This document shows, piece after piece, positions 11,701 through 20,693 of a stretch of DNA of 64,000 nucleotides. The DNA comes from Phyto melanocephala (Eukaryota > Arthropoda > Insecta > Diptera > Rhinophoridae), in NCBI GenBank assembly GCA_941918925.1, contig OW799237.1, positions 91,175,015 through 91,239,014 of the forward strand, in the 5' to 3' direction. Position numbers and translations under genes: made by a program. The notes under the pieces were generated by a model that saw only the letters and a program-made list of their open reading frames with translations, was not told the origin of the DNA and made no database searches. Positions within the stretch are counted from its first letter, which is position 1, and the number at the start of each line of letters is the position of its first letter.

Positions 11701-12019
11701 GGTCCACTATTGCCCCTAACTCCTTGAGACTGTCGTCGCCTATTATTCCATCAAACGTATTAAGACCGGGGAGAATGTAAAAGGTCAATAATGTGTCTAT
11801 TCCTAAATTCGCAAAAAATTTCCCTACTATTTTTCTAAAAATTCTTATTTTCCCTCCTGCTGAACGGACAAAAAATGGCTTCTCTAAAATAATACTACCT
11901 GCTGCTAGTTTGGGGCTGCAAAAATTCTTATTTGAGCCTGTGTCAATTAAAAATTCTAAATTCGAGCCGCTTTTGGCATTATATTCTATGTAAGGAAGGC
12001 TTGACGGCTGTCCGCCATA
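8753..12019 (-). CDS. pol: Pol polyprotein: protease, RT, RNase H, integrase
   Basis: The frame is open from the gag overlap at 12019 to 8753, about 1,088 codons, and is entered by -1 frameshift rather than its own ATG. The protease active-site DTG lies about 65 codons before the TTG at 11788. Counting residues from that TTG, reverse transcriptase covers about 105-345, with catalytic D199 (TVDLTSG) and YIDD at 261-264. RNase H has D421 (TTDAS), EKEM near 460 and D488 (TDHQP). A Ser/Thr-rich linker (540-585) leads to integrase, with a zinc-binding HHCC (H699, H703, C733, C736) and a catalytic D766, D819, E855 triad spaced D-35-E. A basic C-terminal tail follows. Every key residue I can check is present and there is no internal stop. 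Roles are maturation, cDNA synthesis and chromosomal integration. Confidence 0.97.
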   Translation of the reverse strand, partial: YGGQPSSLPYIEYNAKSGSNLEFLIDTGSNKNFCSPKLAAGSIILEKPFFVRSAGGKIRIFRKIVGKFFANLGIDTLLTFYILPGLNTFDGIIGDDSLKELGAIVDRKNNVLVIKENVEVPIQEKYCMNLNYLADDTTCVKTKGRIDGIIRRYAELFGPLDNKQAITTSVRAEIRTTTDEPIYVKSYPYPAPMREEVERQVKELLSEGIIQPSKSPYNSPIWVVPKKPKPNGEKQYRMVVDFKRLNAVTIPDTYPIPDINTTLASLGDAKYFTTVDLTSGFHQIPMKKSDVPKTAFSTMNGKFEFLRLPFGLKNAPAIFQRMIDDVLKELIGKICYVYIDDIIIFGKSEEDHWNNVITIFDVLESAGLKVNLEKTHFMRTEVEYLGYLVGAEGIRPDSKKVSAIEKLSPPTTLKQLKGFLGMTSYYRRFIRDYAKVAKPLTNLTRGANAQVKASQSNKVPVTLDEDAILAFEKLKTLLTTAEILSFPDFNEPFNLTTDASNYAIGAVLSQGVIGKDKPIAFISRSLSKTEENYATNEKEMLAIVWALDNLRNYLYGAKKIKIYTDHQPLTYALGNRNFNAKLKRWKARIEEYNHELFYKPGRTNSVADALSRLQSSVNHLSGSSTETASERGTEDTRTASEGKPSDDSASTSETMHSADQDSSELIPHVEAPINVFKNQIVIRNGNHLESYETPHKGVARHYVSLPSWDEEKITEILKTKLNPNVINGIKIPECYLNLLQNLYVNHFSNYKIRITQKEVEDVTSPEVRFRIIEKEHRRAHRNAKENKSQLLEKYYFPCMYAEIKKYVANCETCHTNKYDRNPSKPQHQETPIPKLPCEILHMDIMEIQDQKFISVIDKFSKFSKFFHISDRSLLNIREKLVKILHYFTIPKILVTDNEKSFISPLIANFIRSLGIKLYLTPSQRSEVNGQVERLHSTIIEIYRCLKMEKPELSVRELIYVSVDKYNNTIHSVTGKRPSDIFFNRIQTSDYDSLLTARSRINKDLRGLIRKNVIGRNKRNNRRRNSPRKYKKGDVVFVVDKRIKGKGKPLYKRELVEKDNRVTLLTASGRRIHKAHIKNIKFLTPQKKH

Positions 12020-13227
12020 AAATTTACCTCCTCAATTGCCTCGTCAAAAGTCGCCTCCGAGGTTTCCTGTACAGCAGGTTCGGTGTCTAAGTTAAACAAT
12101 CGAGGCTGCTTATTTTTGTAATACGGCTCAGATCCGCTCCTTTTGATATCCTGTTTTGGCCTGTTCATGTAGTTAACTTGCCGAGATTGGTCCACTTCCA
12201 TAGGCTCGTGCTTTAGGGGAGGCACGCGAGGTGGTAGGTGTGGTGCCTGGTTGTTTATGTGGCGGTACGGTCTTTGATATTTATAGCTCCAGTGATTTCC
12301 TTGGTAACTGGGCAATCTGTGAGAATTATACTGATTCATCCTAGCAGGCCCTTGAGGCGCCTGGTTACCACTTGAGTTGCTCAGTCCAACTGGTATTGAA
12401 ATGCGGTTCGATGAGCCTGATTGCAGTATGGTGTTGCGCATTGTCAAATTTTGTAAATCTAAGCAGGCCGAGTAGGCCTCCGGTAATGTCCTTGGTTTTT
12501 GTATAATCAGCATTTGGGATAAGTTTCCCCTGAGCCCCCTAATAAAAACATCCAAAGCCCGATTCCTGTGCGTTTCTATCAGGGCAATAACGGTCTCCTG
12601 GCTGTATGACTCGGTCTTCAGCTTATTAATTATTAAGGACAGTTGATGATTGACGGATGCATAGAATTCATCGACCTTTGATGAGCCCTGGGATAATTGG
12701 TTGAGCTGGTGCTCAAGGGTTTGTATATCCCTTTTATCTGCATAATGGAGAGACAGAACCCTCTTGATCTCTTGCCAATTGTTCTCAAAAACATTATATG
12801 AAATCAGGGCCGTATCGGCGGCTCCTATCACCTTTTGTCTAATGCTCAGCATAATGGCCCTATATATTGGTTTAGTTCTTACAATCTCGAAATCCTTTAA
12901 GACCGTTTCCACCGAGTGTATCCAGGATACGTACTGCACCGGATTTCCGTCAAATTCCCTTAGTTCCTTTACCGAGTCGGGCAGCCTCTGGATTTCCCTT
13001 AACTCTTCCTCGTTCCTAGGAGGTTGTAACACCTCCTCCTCAACTACACTTCCTAAAGAAACCACTGGTGATTCTAATGCTTCTAGCCTACGACTAAACT
13101 CGCCTAATCGCTCCTGATCGTTAGTTCCCTCAATCTTCCTGAGCCTATCCTCTATACCCCTCAACTGACTGACGAGCATGTTGACAGCTCCTGTCAGGTT
13201 AGTTAAATTCACTTTCATTTCCTCCAT
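11986..13227 (-). CDS. gag: Gag structural protein
   Basis: 413 codons from a true ATG at 13227 to a TAG at 11986. The N-terminal 50 residues can form a coiled coil (LVSQLRGIEDRLRKIEG). Residues about 80-270 match the capsid region of Ty3/gypsy Gags, with the motif FDGNPVQYVSWIHSVE followed by helical segments and FIRGLRGNLSQ. The tail is rich in Asn, Gln, Pro and Arg and has no CCHC zinc knuckle, as is usual in errantiviruses. Gag overlaps pol by about 34 bases. It would form the particle and bind the RNA. Confidence 0.93.
   Translation of the reverse strand: MEEMKVNLTNLTGAVNMLVSQLRGIEDRLRKIEGTNDQERLGEFSRRLEALESPVVSLGSVVEEEVLQPPRNEEELREIQRLPDSVKELREFDGNPVQYVSWIHSVETVLKDFEIVRTKPIYRAIMLSIRQKVIGAADTALISYNVFENNWQEIKRVLSLHYADKRDIQTLEHQLNQLSQGSSKVDEFYASVNHQLSLIINKLKTESYSQETVIALIETHRNRALDVFIRGLRGNLSQMLIIQKPRTLPEAYSACLDLQNLTMRNTILQSGSSNRISIPVGLSNSSGNQAPQGPARMNQYNSHRLPSYQGNHWSYKYQRPYRHINNQAPHLPPRVPPLKHEPMEVDQSRQVNYMNRPKQDIKRSGSEPYYKNKQPRLFNLDTEPAVQETSEATFDEAIEEVNFMADSRQAFLT
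12019..12025 (-). promoter_or_regulatory. Probable -1 ribosomal frameshift heptamer
   Basis: A AAT TTT lies in the gag frame (the first A is the third base of a codon), exactly the X XXY YYZ form used for -1 slippage. Slipping here enters the pol frame, which stays open through the protease DTG, while gag ends 11 codons further on. No downstream pseudoknot was modelled. Confidence 0.75.
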
Positions 13228-14270
13228 TATATATTACCTTCTCTCCTATTTACTTATATATGCGGCCAGAGGGAAGAATAAAATTCACTTACCTGGGTTA
13301 CTGCCAATTAATTTATGTTCACAGTAAGTTGCACTTAAGGATTCCCGGTTTCCACTTGCACTTTTCACAATTTTTATTAGAAAATCTTCTCTTCTTTTTT
13401 TTGCTTCTTATTTTCTTTCTATATTTTTCTCTTGATTTTATCTTTATGTTTTTCTTTATTCGATTTTATCTTAATATTTATTACTTTTTTCTTCTTTTTT
13501 TTTTTTTTTGATTCTATCTCAATATTTATATTCTCTCTTTTATATTATTTCCTTATATTCGTATATATTTTTTCTTTTTTATTATTTTTTTTTATATTTG
13601 TATATTCTTCTTCTCTTTTTTTTTCTTTTTTTACACTATTATTTCATACTTGTATATTTTCTCTTCCTTTTTCTTTGATTTTATCTCAATATTTATATTC
13701 TTTCCTCTATATTATTTCCTTATATTCGTATATATTTTTTCCTTTTTATTATTATTTTTTTATATTTGTATATTCTTCTTTTTTTTTTGCACTATTTTTT
13801 CATATTTGTATATTTTCTCTTTTTTTATGTTATATCTTTCCTAATGAGTCTTAGCCGTACATAAGTCGTCGGCCCGATTATTGTGCGTCACCTTTTATTA
13901 TATATATAAAAAAATTCTACTCACAATATTATTTTAGTTATCATCCTTTTTGCCTTCAACAGCTCAGGATTACGATTATCCAGTGCGGAGCGTTCCGTGT
14001 TATTCCCTTTTGGCCTTAATATTCCTACTCTCTTTCTTCCTTTTGCAATGGCTTACTCGTGGCACGGAACGAACACTTCCAAGCCGGTAACCTTCTGACA
14101 ATGGTTATTTTAGGTTAATTGTCCAGGAATACCGGTTGTCGGAGCACGGGGGTCTTCTTTTTTATTTCACTTGTTTTATATAATTATCGTTCCTGGAGGG
14201 TCCCGTAGGAATCGCAGAAACGTAATTATTAAGGATTATAAAAGTTAACTAAGGCAACACACACAATCGG
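13228..14270 (-). promoter_or_regulatory. 5' leader of the LTR element
   Basis: About 1 kb between primer binding site and gag ATG, long for a retroelement leader. The gag-proximal half is a very biased purine-rich tract (pyrimidine-rich on the plus strand). The LTR-proximal 400 bases are of ordinary composition. Packaging signals would be expected here, but none can be identified by eye. Confidence 0.7.
13510..13830 (-). repeat. Tandem repeat in leader, about 167-bp period
   Basis: Two near-identical units start at 13510 and 13677, each opening with GATT(C/T)TATCTCAATATTTATA on the plus strand. A partial, diverged unit lies near 13461. This is where gypsy itself carries its repeated Su(Hw) insulator, although I see no clear Su(Hw) consensus. 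Confidence 0.7.
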
Positions 14271-14288
14271 GTCCCTGCTCGGGCGCCA
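14271..14288 (-). other. Primer binding site, tRNA-Lys(UUU) type
   Basis: In element direction TGGCGCCCGAGCAGGGAC follows the 5' LTR. It is complementary to the 3' end of lysine tRNA of the UUU class, differing at one base from the primer site used by lentiviruses. The first T overlaps the last base of the LTR. Confidence 0.85.
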
Positions 14289-14767
14289 GTTAAGGATTTT
14301 CGCGGGATCGACTCGAAAAAAATATAATTTCCTAGAGCGCTCCGACTGCGCTCAATCAAACAATCAACGTTTTAAATTTTAAATATTTTATTTAATATTT
14401 GTTTTATCAAAATTAATTTCTTAACTCAATTAATTTATTATTCATTTACTCAAATTTAATTTCTTAACTTAATTAATTTCTTATTTATTTAATCTAAATT
14501 AATTCTGTCAACTTCACGATTCCGACACACGACTAAGACTGCCATCAACACGCGCTGGCCAAAAGCAGCAAACCGCAGCTTGTCCGCAGAACACGTTGCA
14601 CAACCAAGTGTGTGCCGACACAGCAATTTGATGGGAACTGCTATTAATGCAGTTTCACGGGTGACACTTGAGAAGTATCAAGTTTCGTCTGCGTATTTTG
14701 ACTGCATACAATTTGGCAAGCGTGTGAATGAATTTGTGCCTACTCAGCAAAGTCGGTATTTCTAACT
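14288..14767 (-). repeat. 5' LTR, 480 bp
   Basis: Apparently an identical copy of 6252-6731. It should carry the promoter that drives full-length RNA toward lower coordinates. It is followed on the right by the TTCA duplication (14768-14771). Confidence 0.95.
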
Positions 14768-14771
14768 TTCA
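14768..14771. repeat. Target-site duplication, right (TTCA)
   Basis: Partner of 6248-6251. It fixes the right boundary of the element. Confidence 0.9.
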
Positions 14772-16070
14772 CTTAAAATTTACAAAAAAAATAACAATAA
14801 AAAATACATACATATGTACATATTTATACGAAAAAAATGTTTTATTCTTTAAAACGTCACAATAACTCAACATGACATAGGTACCATACGTACGTACGTA
14901 CTGTGTTTTATTCACCATCATACCTTGAAAAGAATTTACTGTTGTTTTAATCGTACGGACAGTAAACCACTACAATTAATAAAATCATCATTTATTTGTT
15001 AAGCGTTACCTCACTAAAATTATATTGATCCGCCAACAAATTATGAAACCCGTGTTTTTTGCATCTGGATATGATTTCTTTAAAGAAAAGACGTAAGATT
15101 CAGTCAATTGTGCTTATTTTTGACATACTGAATATTGATTGTCTAGATCTCTAAGAAAAACTATATTTTGTGTACCAAATTGATTGTCGCTTCGTCACAG
15201 GAATTTGTTGTCTGCCGGTTTATATCATCAAAATTATGTACTTAATGGTGCATTAATAAGATCATTTAATTATATTAATTTGTTAAAAAGAAACAACCAT
15301 TTGTTGGACCTTAATGCATCGAAAACAAATTTTAAGAATTTTTATTTTATAAAAATTTAAATTAATAAAAAATTTTTCTACTTTTAAATTTAAATTGTTT
15401 TATTATAACTTAAATAATTATTTTCATTGGTCTGTAAGGAATATTGTTTTTCTTAAACTTTAATAAATAAATAAATAAAAGAAAAAATAAATAAAAAAAT
15501 AAATAATAATCGAATAGTGCAGACTTATATTTATTTTTGATTTCGATCAATTAATTGATTAACTTAATGAATTTTTATCCTATTTTTCAAAAATATTTTA
15601 CTGAAGCCCATTTAGCTGATTTTCAACATAAAACTCCTTCTAATAACTAAGCACAATTTTGAGAAATATCTTTTAATTCCGTTCAATAGTTTGACATTGA
15701 AAAATATTGCTACACAGACAGACATAGCGTAAACATCCCAAAAAGTTAACGGGGCCAAAAGAGTATTTCGTCGCTGCTCTAACAAATTCAGTCAAGTGTC
15801 TTTTACTGAGTTTTCAAAAGAACAGTAAAAGTATTTTATTATGTTACTTTACAGTATTAAACTTACGCTTAGTGACTATTGTTTATTTTTGAACAAATCA
15901 AGATATCATTTAACGGTTTGGTGAATAGATGTACCACCATTAATGTTTCAAAATATAGTAATAAAAATTTCTTTAAAAATTGTCACATAACCGATTATGT
16001 CAGAGCACCGACGATTTTTATACTTTGATGGGAATTAGATAAATATTGTTTTGTTGGTTATACACACCAA
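14772..16070. other. AT-rich non-coding stretch
   Basis: Right flank of the LTR element. It holds a short CGTACGTACGTAC palindromic run near 14890 and A/T homopolymers. No gene is seen. Confidence 0.4.
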
Positions 16071-16670
16071 ATACATGTTTACATTATCGATTATTGGACT
16101 TTTGAAAAAAACCGGTTTTAGATTGGTTCGAAAAAAACCGGTTGCTTTTTTTTAAATAGAGAAAAAACCGGTAACCGGTTCGAATTCATAAAATATTATT
16201 CTTTAATTAAAAAAAAAAATTATTATAAAAAAGATATCTAGATTTAAACTTTTAAAAGTTCATATGCGTATGACCGCACAGTTTCGAGACGAGTAACTAA
16301 CATTTAAACAATTGACTGACATGTTTTAACAATAACAATAAATACGATTTTATAAAACTGTTATAAATGATTTTATCTCCCTCTATTTTAAAATCTTAGA
16401 CATGCCTTTTAAATTAGGATAACAATATGCAGTTTAAAAATTCATACGCGCTAACGTATTTTGTTTTTTTTCTGCGTCAATATTTTTAATTTTTTAATTT
16501 AGTTTTAAATTTTCTAATATTTTTGAAACAAAGTAGAAAATATATTAAAAAAAGTTTTGTGTAATTTTGATAAAAAAAGACACTATTGCCACTACGCTAT
16601 TTAAAAACTATAGAAGTTTGTTAAAAGTAGTCGTCACTTGCTCTGGTGCTGTCATATTCAAGGCATATTA

Positions 16671-16855
16671 ATTCATCAGGTAATTGCAGTACCGAAAGAA
16701 TTTCTTTTATTTATGATTTTTATATATGAAGTTTGACATTTGAAATAAATGAGAGAGGAGAGAAAATCGTTTTTTATCTATAGACTTTGACAGCTGAAAT
16801 TTAAAATCAGTAAAGACAAAATAATCAGCTGACGACACAAGACTACCTGATGAAT
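16671..16855. mobile_element. 185-bp MITE, copy 1
   Basis: Inverted ends ATTCATCAGGTA / TACCTGATGAAT. The interior is homologous to 35094-35280, sharing TATATTTGAAGTTTG-like and AATCAGCTGAC segments. It sits inside hAT-like element 1. Confidence 0.65.
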
Positions 16856-17020
16856 AAATGTGCCTTGGTCATATTAAAAAAGAATAGAGTTTATGTCACA
16901 AGGAGCTTGTAATAATGAAAAATATTTAAAGGTCACTTGACTGCTCACGATAGTCAAAGTAACCTTTTATAACATTAACTTTATAAGCAAGTATTAATAT
17001 TGACTGCTAGTTTGCCATAC

Positions 17021-17085
17021 TAGGTTAGGTTAAACAGGCTGATGATCCGAAGGACCATCACACTTGGGTTCGTGACTGATGCCTT
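17021..17085 (-). mobile_element. LINE 3' tail fragment
   Basis: Read on the minus strand, a short segment with the same layout as the end of the LINE at 22384-23012 (CCCAAGTG... then TAACCTAACCTA) ends in TAACC repeats. Only about 65 bases remain. Confidence 0.5.
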
Positions 17086-17861
17086 TGTGATAATTGATAA
17101 TGGAATTTATTATACACATTATGCTTTTAACAAATTTTTGCAGATTTTGCGACTTGTATTATACTTAGCTAATTCATTTATAGCTCTTTGTTTCACTTTG
17201 CTGTATTTTGGGTGTCACATATTTTTAAGAGCGTTATAGAATATGAGCTTTTTCATCCGCATGAGAAACAAGGCATCCTCGATATGCAATAAATAATTGA
17301 AAACAAATTTTGTTTTATATTTGTATATGAAAGAGTATTTAAATTTTTTTAATTACAAATTTTTATTTTATTGTATGGTTAATTGCAAATTTAAACAAAA
17401 TATAAACTTGAATATTGAAAAACTGCTTTTTGTGACTAAAAAAACCGGTGTATTCGTCATTCAAAAAATAAATATTTGGAAAAAGGTCGAAATAATAAGA
17501 AATCGGATTATCTACCGGTTGTAAGATCGGGGCGGTCACCCTAATACATATACCATCTGTAAACAGTTATGATAGCGAGGAACTTTTCATTTTTTTTTTT
17601 TATCAAATTTTGTTTATGACTAACGGGTAAATTATGCTAAAGTTTAATTAATTTTAGATGAGCTCAATTAAATAAAATTTTTTAGTCATTAAAAAATTTT
17701 TTTTTTTTAATTTTCTTAAAATGAAAATATGTATATTTAAAATTTTCCATTAGCAAAAAATATTTCTATAAAATTTTATGGATAATTTTTAAACAACATT
17801 TGAAAATAATTCTTTATAACTACTTAATTATTTACTAAAAAACTTTCTTTAAACTAAAAAT

Positions 17862-19222
17862 TAGGGTGATCGATTCGGTTTTACAACCGGTGGAAAACCC
17901 GGTTTTTCCTCTTTCAGCTGACGTTTTTTTCCAAATGTTGATTTTTTTAATTGTCAAGTACACCGGTTTTTTTATCCGAAAAAGCCGGTTTTATTAATTT
18001 TTTATATCTTCGTAATCAATCGTATTATAGTATTTATATTTAGTACTCGAAAAGTTTCCAAAAATCTGAAAATGATAAATATTAAATGTTCTTCCATAAT
18101 ATTGTAAGATCTTTATTTGCTGTTTAAGAAACAAATGTAAAATAATCTATCAAAAATATTAATTTTTTTAACGAATAGCAGGTATTTATACGTTGTTGGG
18201 CCTATAATTTACTGTAATAATTAACTTCTTAGATACATTGCTTCTAAATTATTGACGTTTAATCCTACTTTACACTAATAGTGTAAGCTCTACAAAGCTA
18301 ACAATATTTTTTTGATATCTTCCAGAGCAAATACCGATTACTTTTATCTAATTAGTTTAGCTCTTAAAAAACGTAGTTATATTTTCTACTTACAATATGC
18401 AATAATATTTTTGACGATTTTTTTTCTTATTGTTTTGTGTTAAAAATATTAGAAAATTAAACTAAAACTAAACAATTAAAAATGTCGAAGCAGAAAAGAA
18501 AAAATATAAATCACAATTTAGTTGGCATATTTTTTTTCACGTAGCAGAAACATTGGCTACTTTAAAATTATAAAAAAGGTAAAAGTTAAAAGTAATTCAA
18601 GCATAAACTTAGCAGATCGATCTCTTTTAGGTAAAAAGTGTAGTTACAGTAAACAAGAACCAATAATAACTCCTTCCTGATTTTAATTAATGGAATTCAG
18701 TGTCTGTCAACTTAAAATTCAATTAAAGCATCGAACAAACTAGTTTATGCCTAAATATGTATGTCTGTCAGGAGTATAAAAAAGAAATTTTGGTGCAACT
18801 ATTTAAAATTAAAAAATATATAGAAGGAGATACAAAAATTTATAACAGCCTTATAAAAATTTTTATATATTTATTAATGTATTAATTTATTGTATTTATT
18901 TATTTAACTTGTAAAGAGTACCTTTTGTTCTTAAATTCAACTAACTAAAGCCAAATTAATCAACTGCATTCATGTCAGTTATTGCGTTATTGCGTAATTG
19001 TACAGCCAAACGTATATTATCTGTAAAAATTTCATATACATATACATATATATATTATTTTTATTATAATCTTTTTTTTATATATTATATATATTTTAAT
19101 TATTCGAACCGGTTAACCGGTTTTTTTCTCATTTTCAAACTAACAACCGGTTTTTTTAAATTCTCAATTTAAAACTATATGAAAACCGGTTTCTTAAAAA
19201 TGTCGAATAATCGATCACCCTA
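17862..19222 (+). mobile_element. hAT-like element 2 with ACCGGTT subterminal repeats
   Basis: Ends TAGGGTGATCGATT / AATCGATCACCCTA are flanked by a perfect 8-bp duplication CTAAAAAT (17854-17861 and 19223-19230), the length made by hAT transposases. Copies of ACCGGTTTTTT or its complement cluster near both ends, as subterminal transposase-binding repeats do in hAT elements. It is 1,361 bp and shows no recognisable transposase, so it is probably non-autonomous. Confidence 0.85.
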
Positions 19223-19230
19223 CTAAAAAT

Positions 19231-20559
19231 GTATCACATAGTTTTTAAAGATAAAAATAATGTATTTGAAAAATCGCTATAAAATTGAAAGATTAAATAT
19301 ATCTTTTTTTTCATTTTAATTTTAATGTAAATAAGTAACAAATTTAGCAAATTGTATTTATGAATGATCTCTTTGTCAGTACTGCCAAAGTGTGTATGTT
19401 TAGTGCTATAACATATAGTACGGATGTTGTTTGTTTGTTTGTTCGTTTCTATGTCTATTTTGAATAGTGGAAGTCAGTTTTATATCTGTATGAACTCCGC
19501 ATGAAATTTCATTTTATTGTATGGGGTTCGTACAAACACTCAATCAGACAATGAAACAAACAAACAGACAGACAAATGTATTTCATCAATTTTATATGGG
19601 GTTTTTTTCACTTTTTTTTTATTTATTTGAGAATAGTAAATCACAAGGTCATTTTAAGTCATATTTTTTGAAGTCCGAAAATCAAGCACACATTAAGTAT
19701 ACAAAAAGTATATTTAGAATAGAAATACTCGAGCTTTTGAGTACATTTTGTAGTGTGATTTAAGATACATTTTTTTTTTTATTTTATTTTTTTTTTTTTT
19801 GTTTATTATATTGTGTTAATGATGTCATAAAAATACTTTGTTTTTAAGATTTCGCTGTGAGTTTTGAGAATGTTGTTTGTTATGTAAAATATTTGCATTT
19901 TCAGTGCACATTTACCGCCATATTCATAAATAATTTTTGAATTAATTAAATGTGTATGAAAACAAATATTTTACATACAAATTCTTTTTTTTTTTATTGT
20001 TTTTAAGAGAATATTTTTACTTCCTGTGAAAAATAATAATTTCTTAAGCAGCGCATTGTTGTTCATTATATTGAGTTTTGTATACTTAAAACAAAATTTT
20101 TGAAGAAGATTCTCATCCAGCCGTGTCGTTTGTGTTCTATGTTTTGGTCACTTTTATCTAGCAGGGACTCTGATAACATATGATTCTTACAGTTTGCTGG
20201 AGATCAATAATTTTCAGAATTTTTTTTATTATTAATCTTAAGCTCAACTATAAAAACAAAATATGTATTGCTGTTGAATTAGGAAAACGCATTTTTTCAT
20301 TTTTTATATTTGAATGTAAAATTTTTAAAAACGTTCAATTTGACATTTCGAGAGCCCCAAATTAATAATTTTGCAAATGTTTTTCATTAGGACTTATAAA
20401 TTACAGTAAAAGCACTAGTCGTCATTTCGATACAGGTCGAACTAGTAACGGATGAGCAATTAAAATTCCGCTATCAAAAAATTACCGATTATTTTTTAAA
20501 ACTTTTAATTTTATTAAAAAGATTGAATTCTTTTAAATAAGAATAAAACACAATATCAT
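19231..20559. other. AT-rich non-coding stretch
   Basis: Long T runs near 19770-19800 and 19985-20000. No gene or structured repeat is recognised. Confidence 0.4.
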
Positions 20560-20693
20560 TCATATGACTATCAGAACTGACTCGGCTGTACCCCATCCAA
20601 TCAAACCTATAGGCAATAGATCGGCTTTACGGTTTCGGAGTCTATAGCTAACACATACACACACACACAGGGTTTCACCTTTATATATATAGA
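20560..20693 (-). mobile_element. Helitron-like 5' end fragment
   Basis: On the minus strand it starts TCTATATATATAAAGGTGAA after an A, followed by a GTGTGTGTATGTGT run and a TATAGACTCCGAAACCG segment that resembles the start of the element at 1196. No 3' CTRR end was found, so it seems truncated. Confidence 0.45.

Larger units (their letters stand above)
6252..14767 (-). mobile_element. Complete errantivirus-like Ty3/gypsy element
   Basis: An 8,516-bp element lies on the minus strand. Read in its own direction it has a 5' LTR (14767-14288), primer binding site, about 1-kb leader, gag, pol in the -1 frame, a spacer, env, polypurine tract and 3' LTR (6731-6252). The LTRs align without indels at an 8,036-bp offset and read identical by eye, and a TTCA duplication flanks the element. 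All three frames are open apart from the expected gag/pol frame change. Gene order, an AGTTA...TAACT LTR and a membrane-anchored envelope with an RxxR site match the gypsy/ZAM/17.6 group (Errantivirus, Metaviridae). Identical LTRs point to a recent insertion. Whether it is expressed or infectious cannot be judged from sequence. Confidence 0.95.
16079..17543 (-). mobile_element. hAT-like element 1 with ACCGGTT subterminal repeats
   Basis: The right end reads ...GGTCACCCTA. The left end is mutated but aligns with the right end of the element at 17862-19222, so the two lie in opposite orientation. The flanks atacatgt (16071-16078) and atacatat (17544-17551) form a 7/8 target duplication. Both ends carry several ACCGGTT motifs within 130 bases. 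No transposase is recognised. It contains a smaller MITE and a LINE tail. Confidence 0.75.

Noticed and set aside
13260..13854. Overlapping Phe/Ile/Tyr-rich frames
   Set aside because: Translation of the pyrimidine-rich leader repeats on the wrong strand.
17021..17035. TAGGTTAGG as telomeric repeat
   Set aside because: Only two units, and the context matches a LINE 3' tail. Flies lack TTAGG telomeres.
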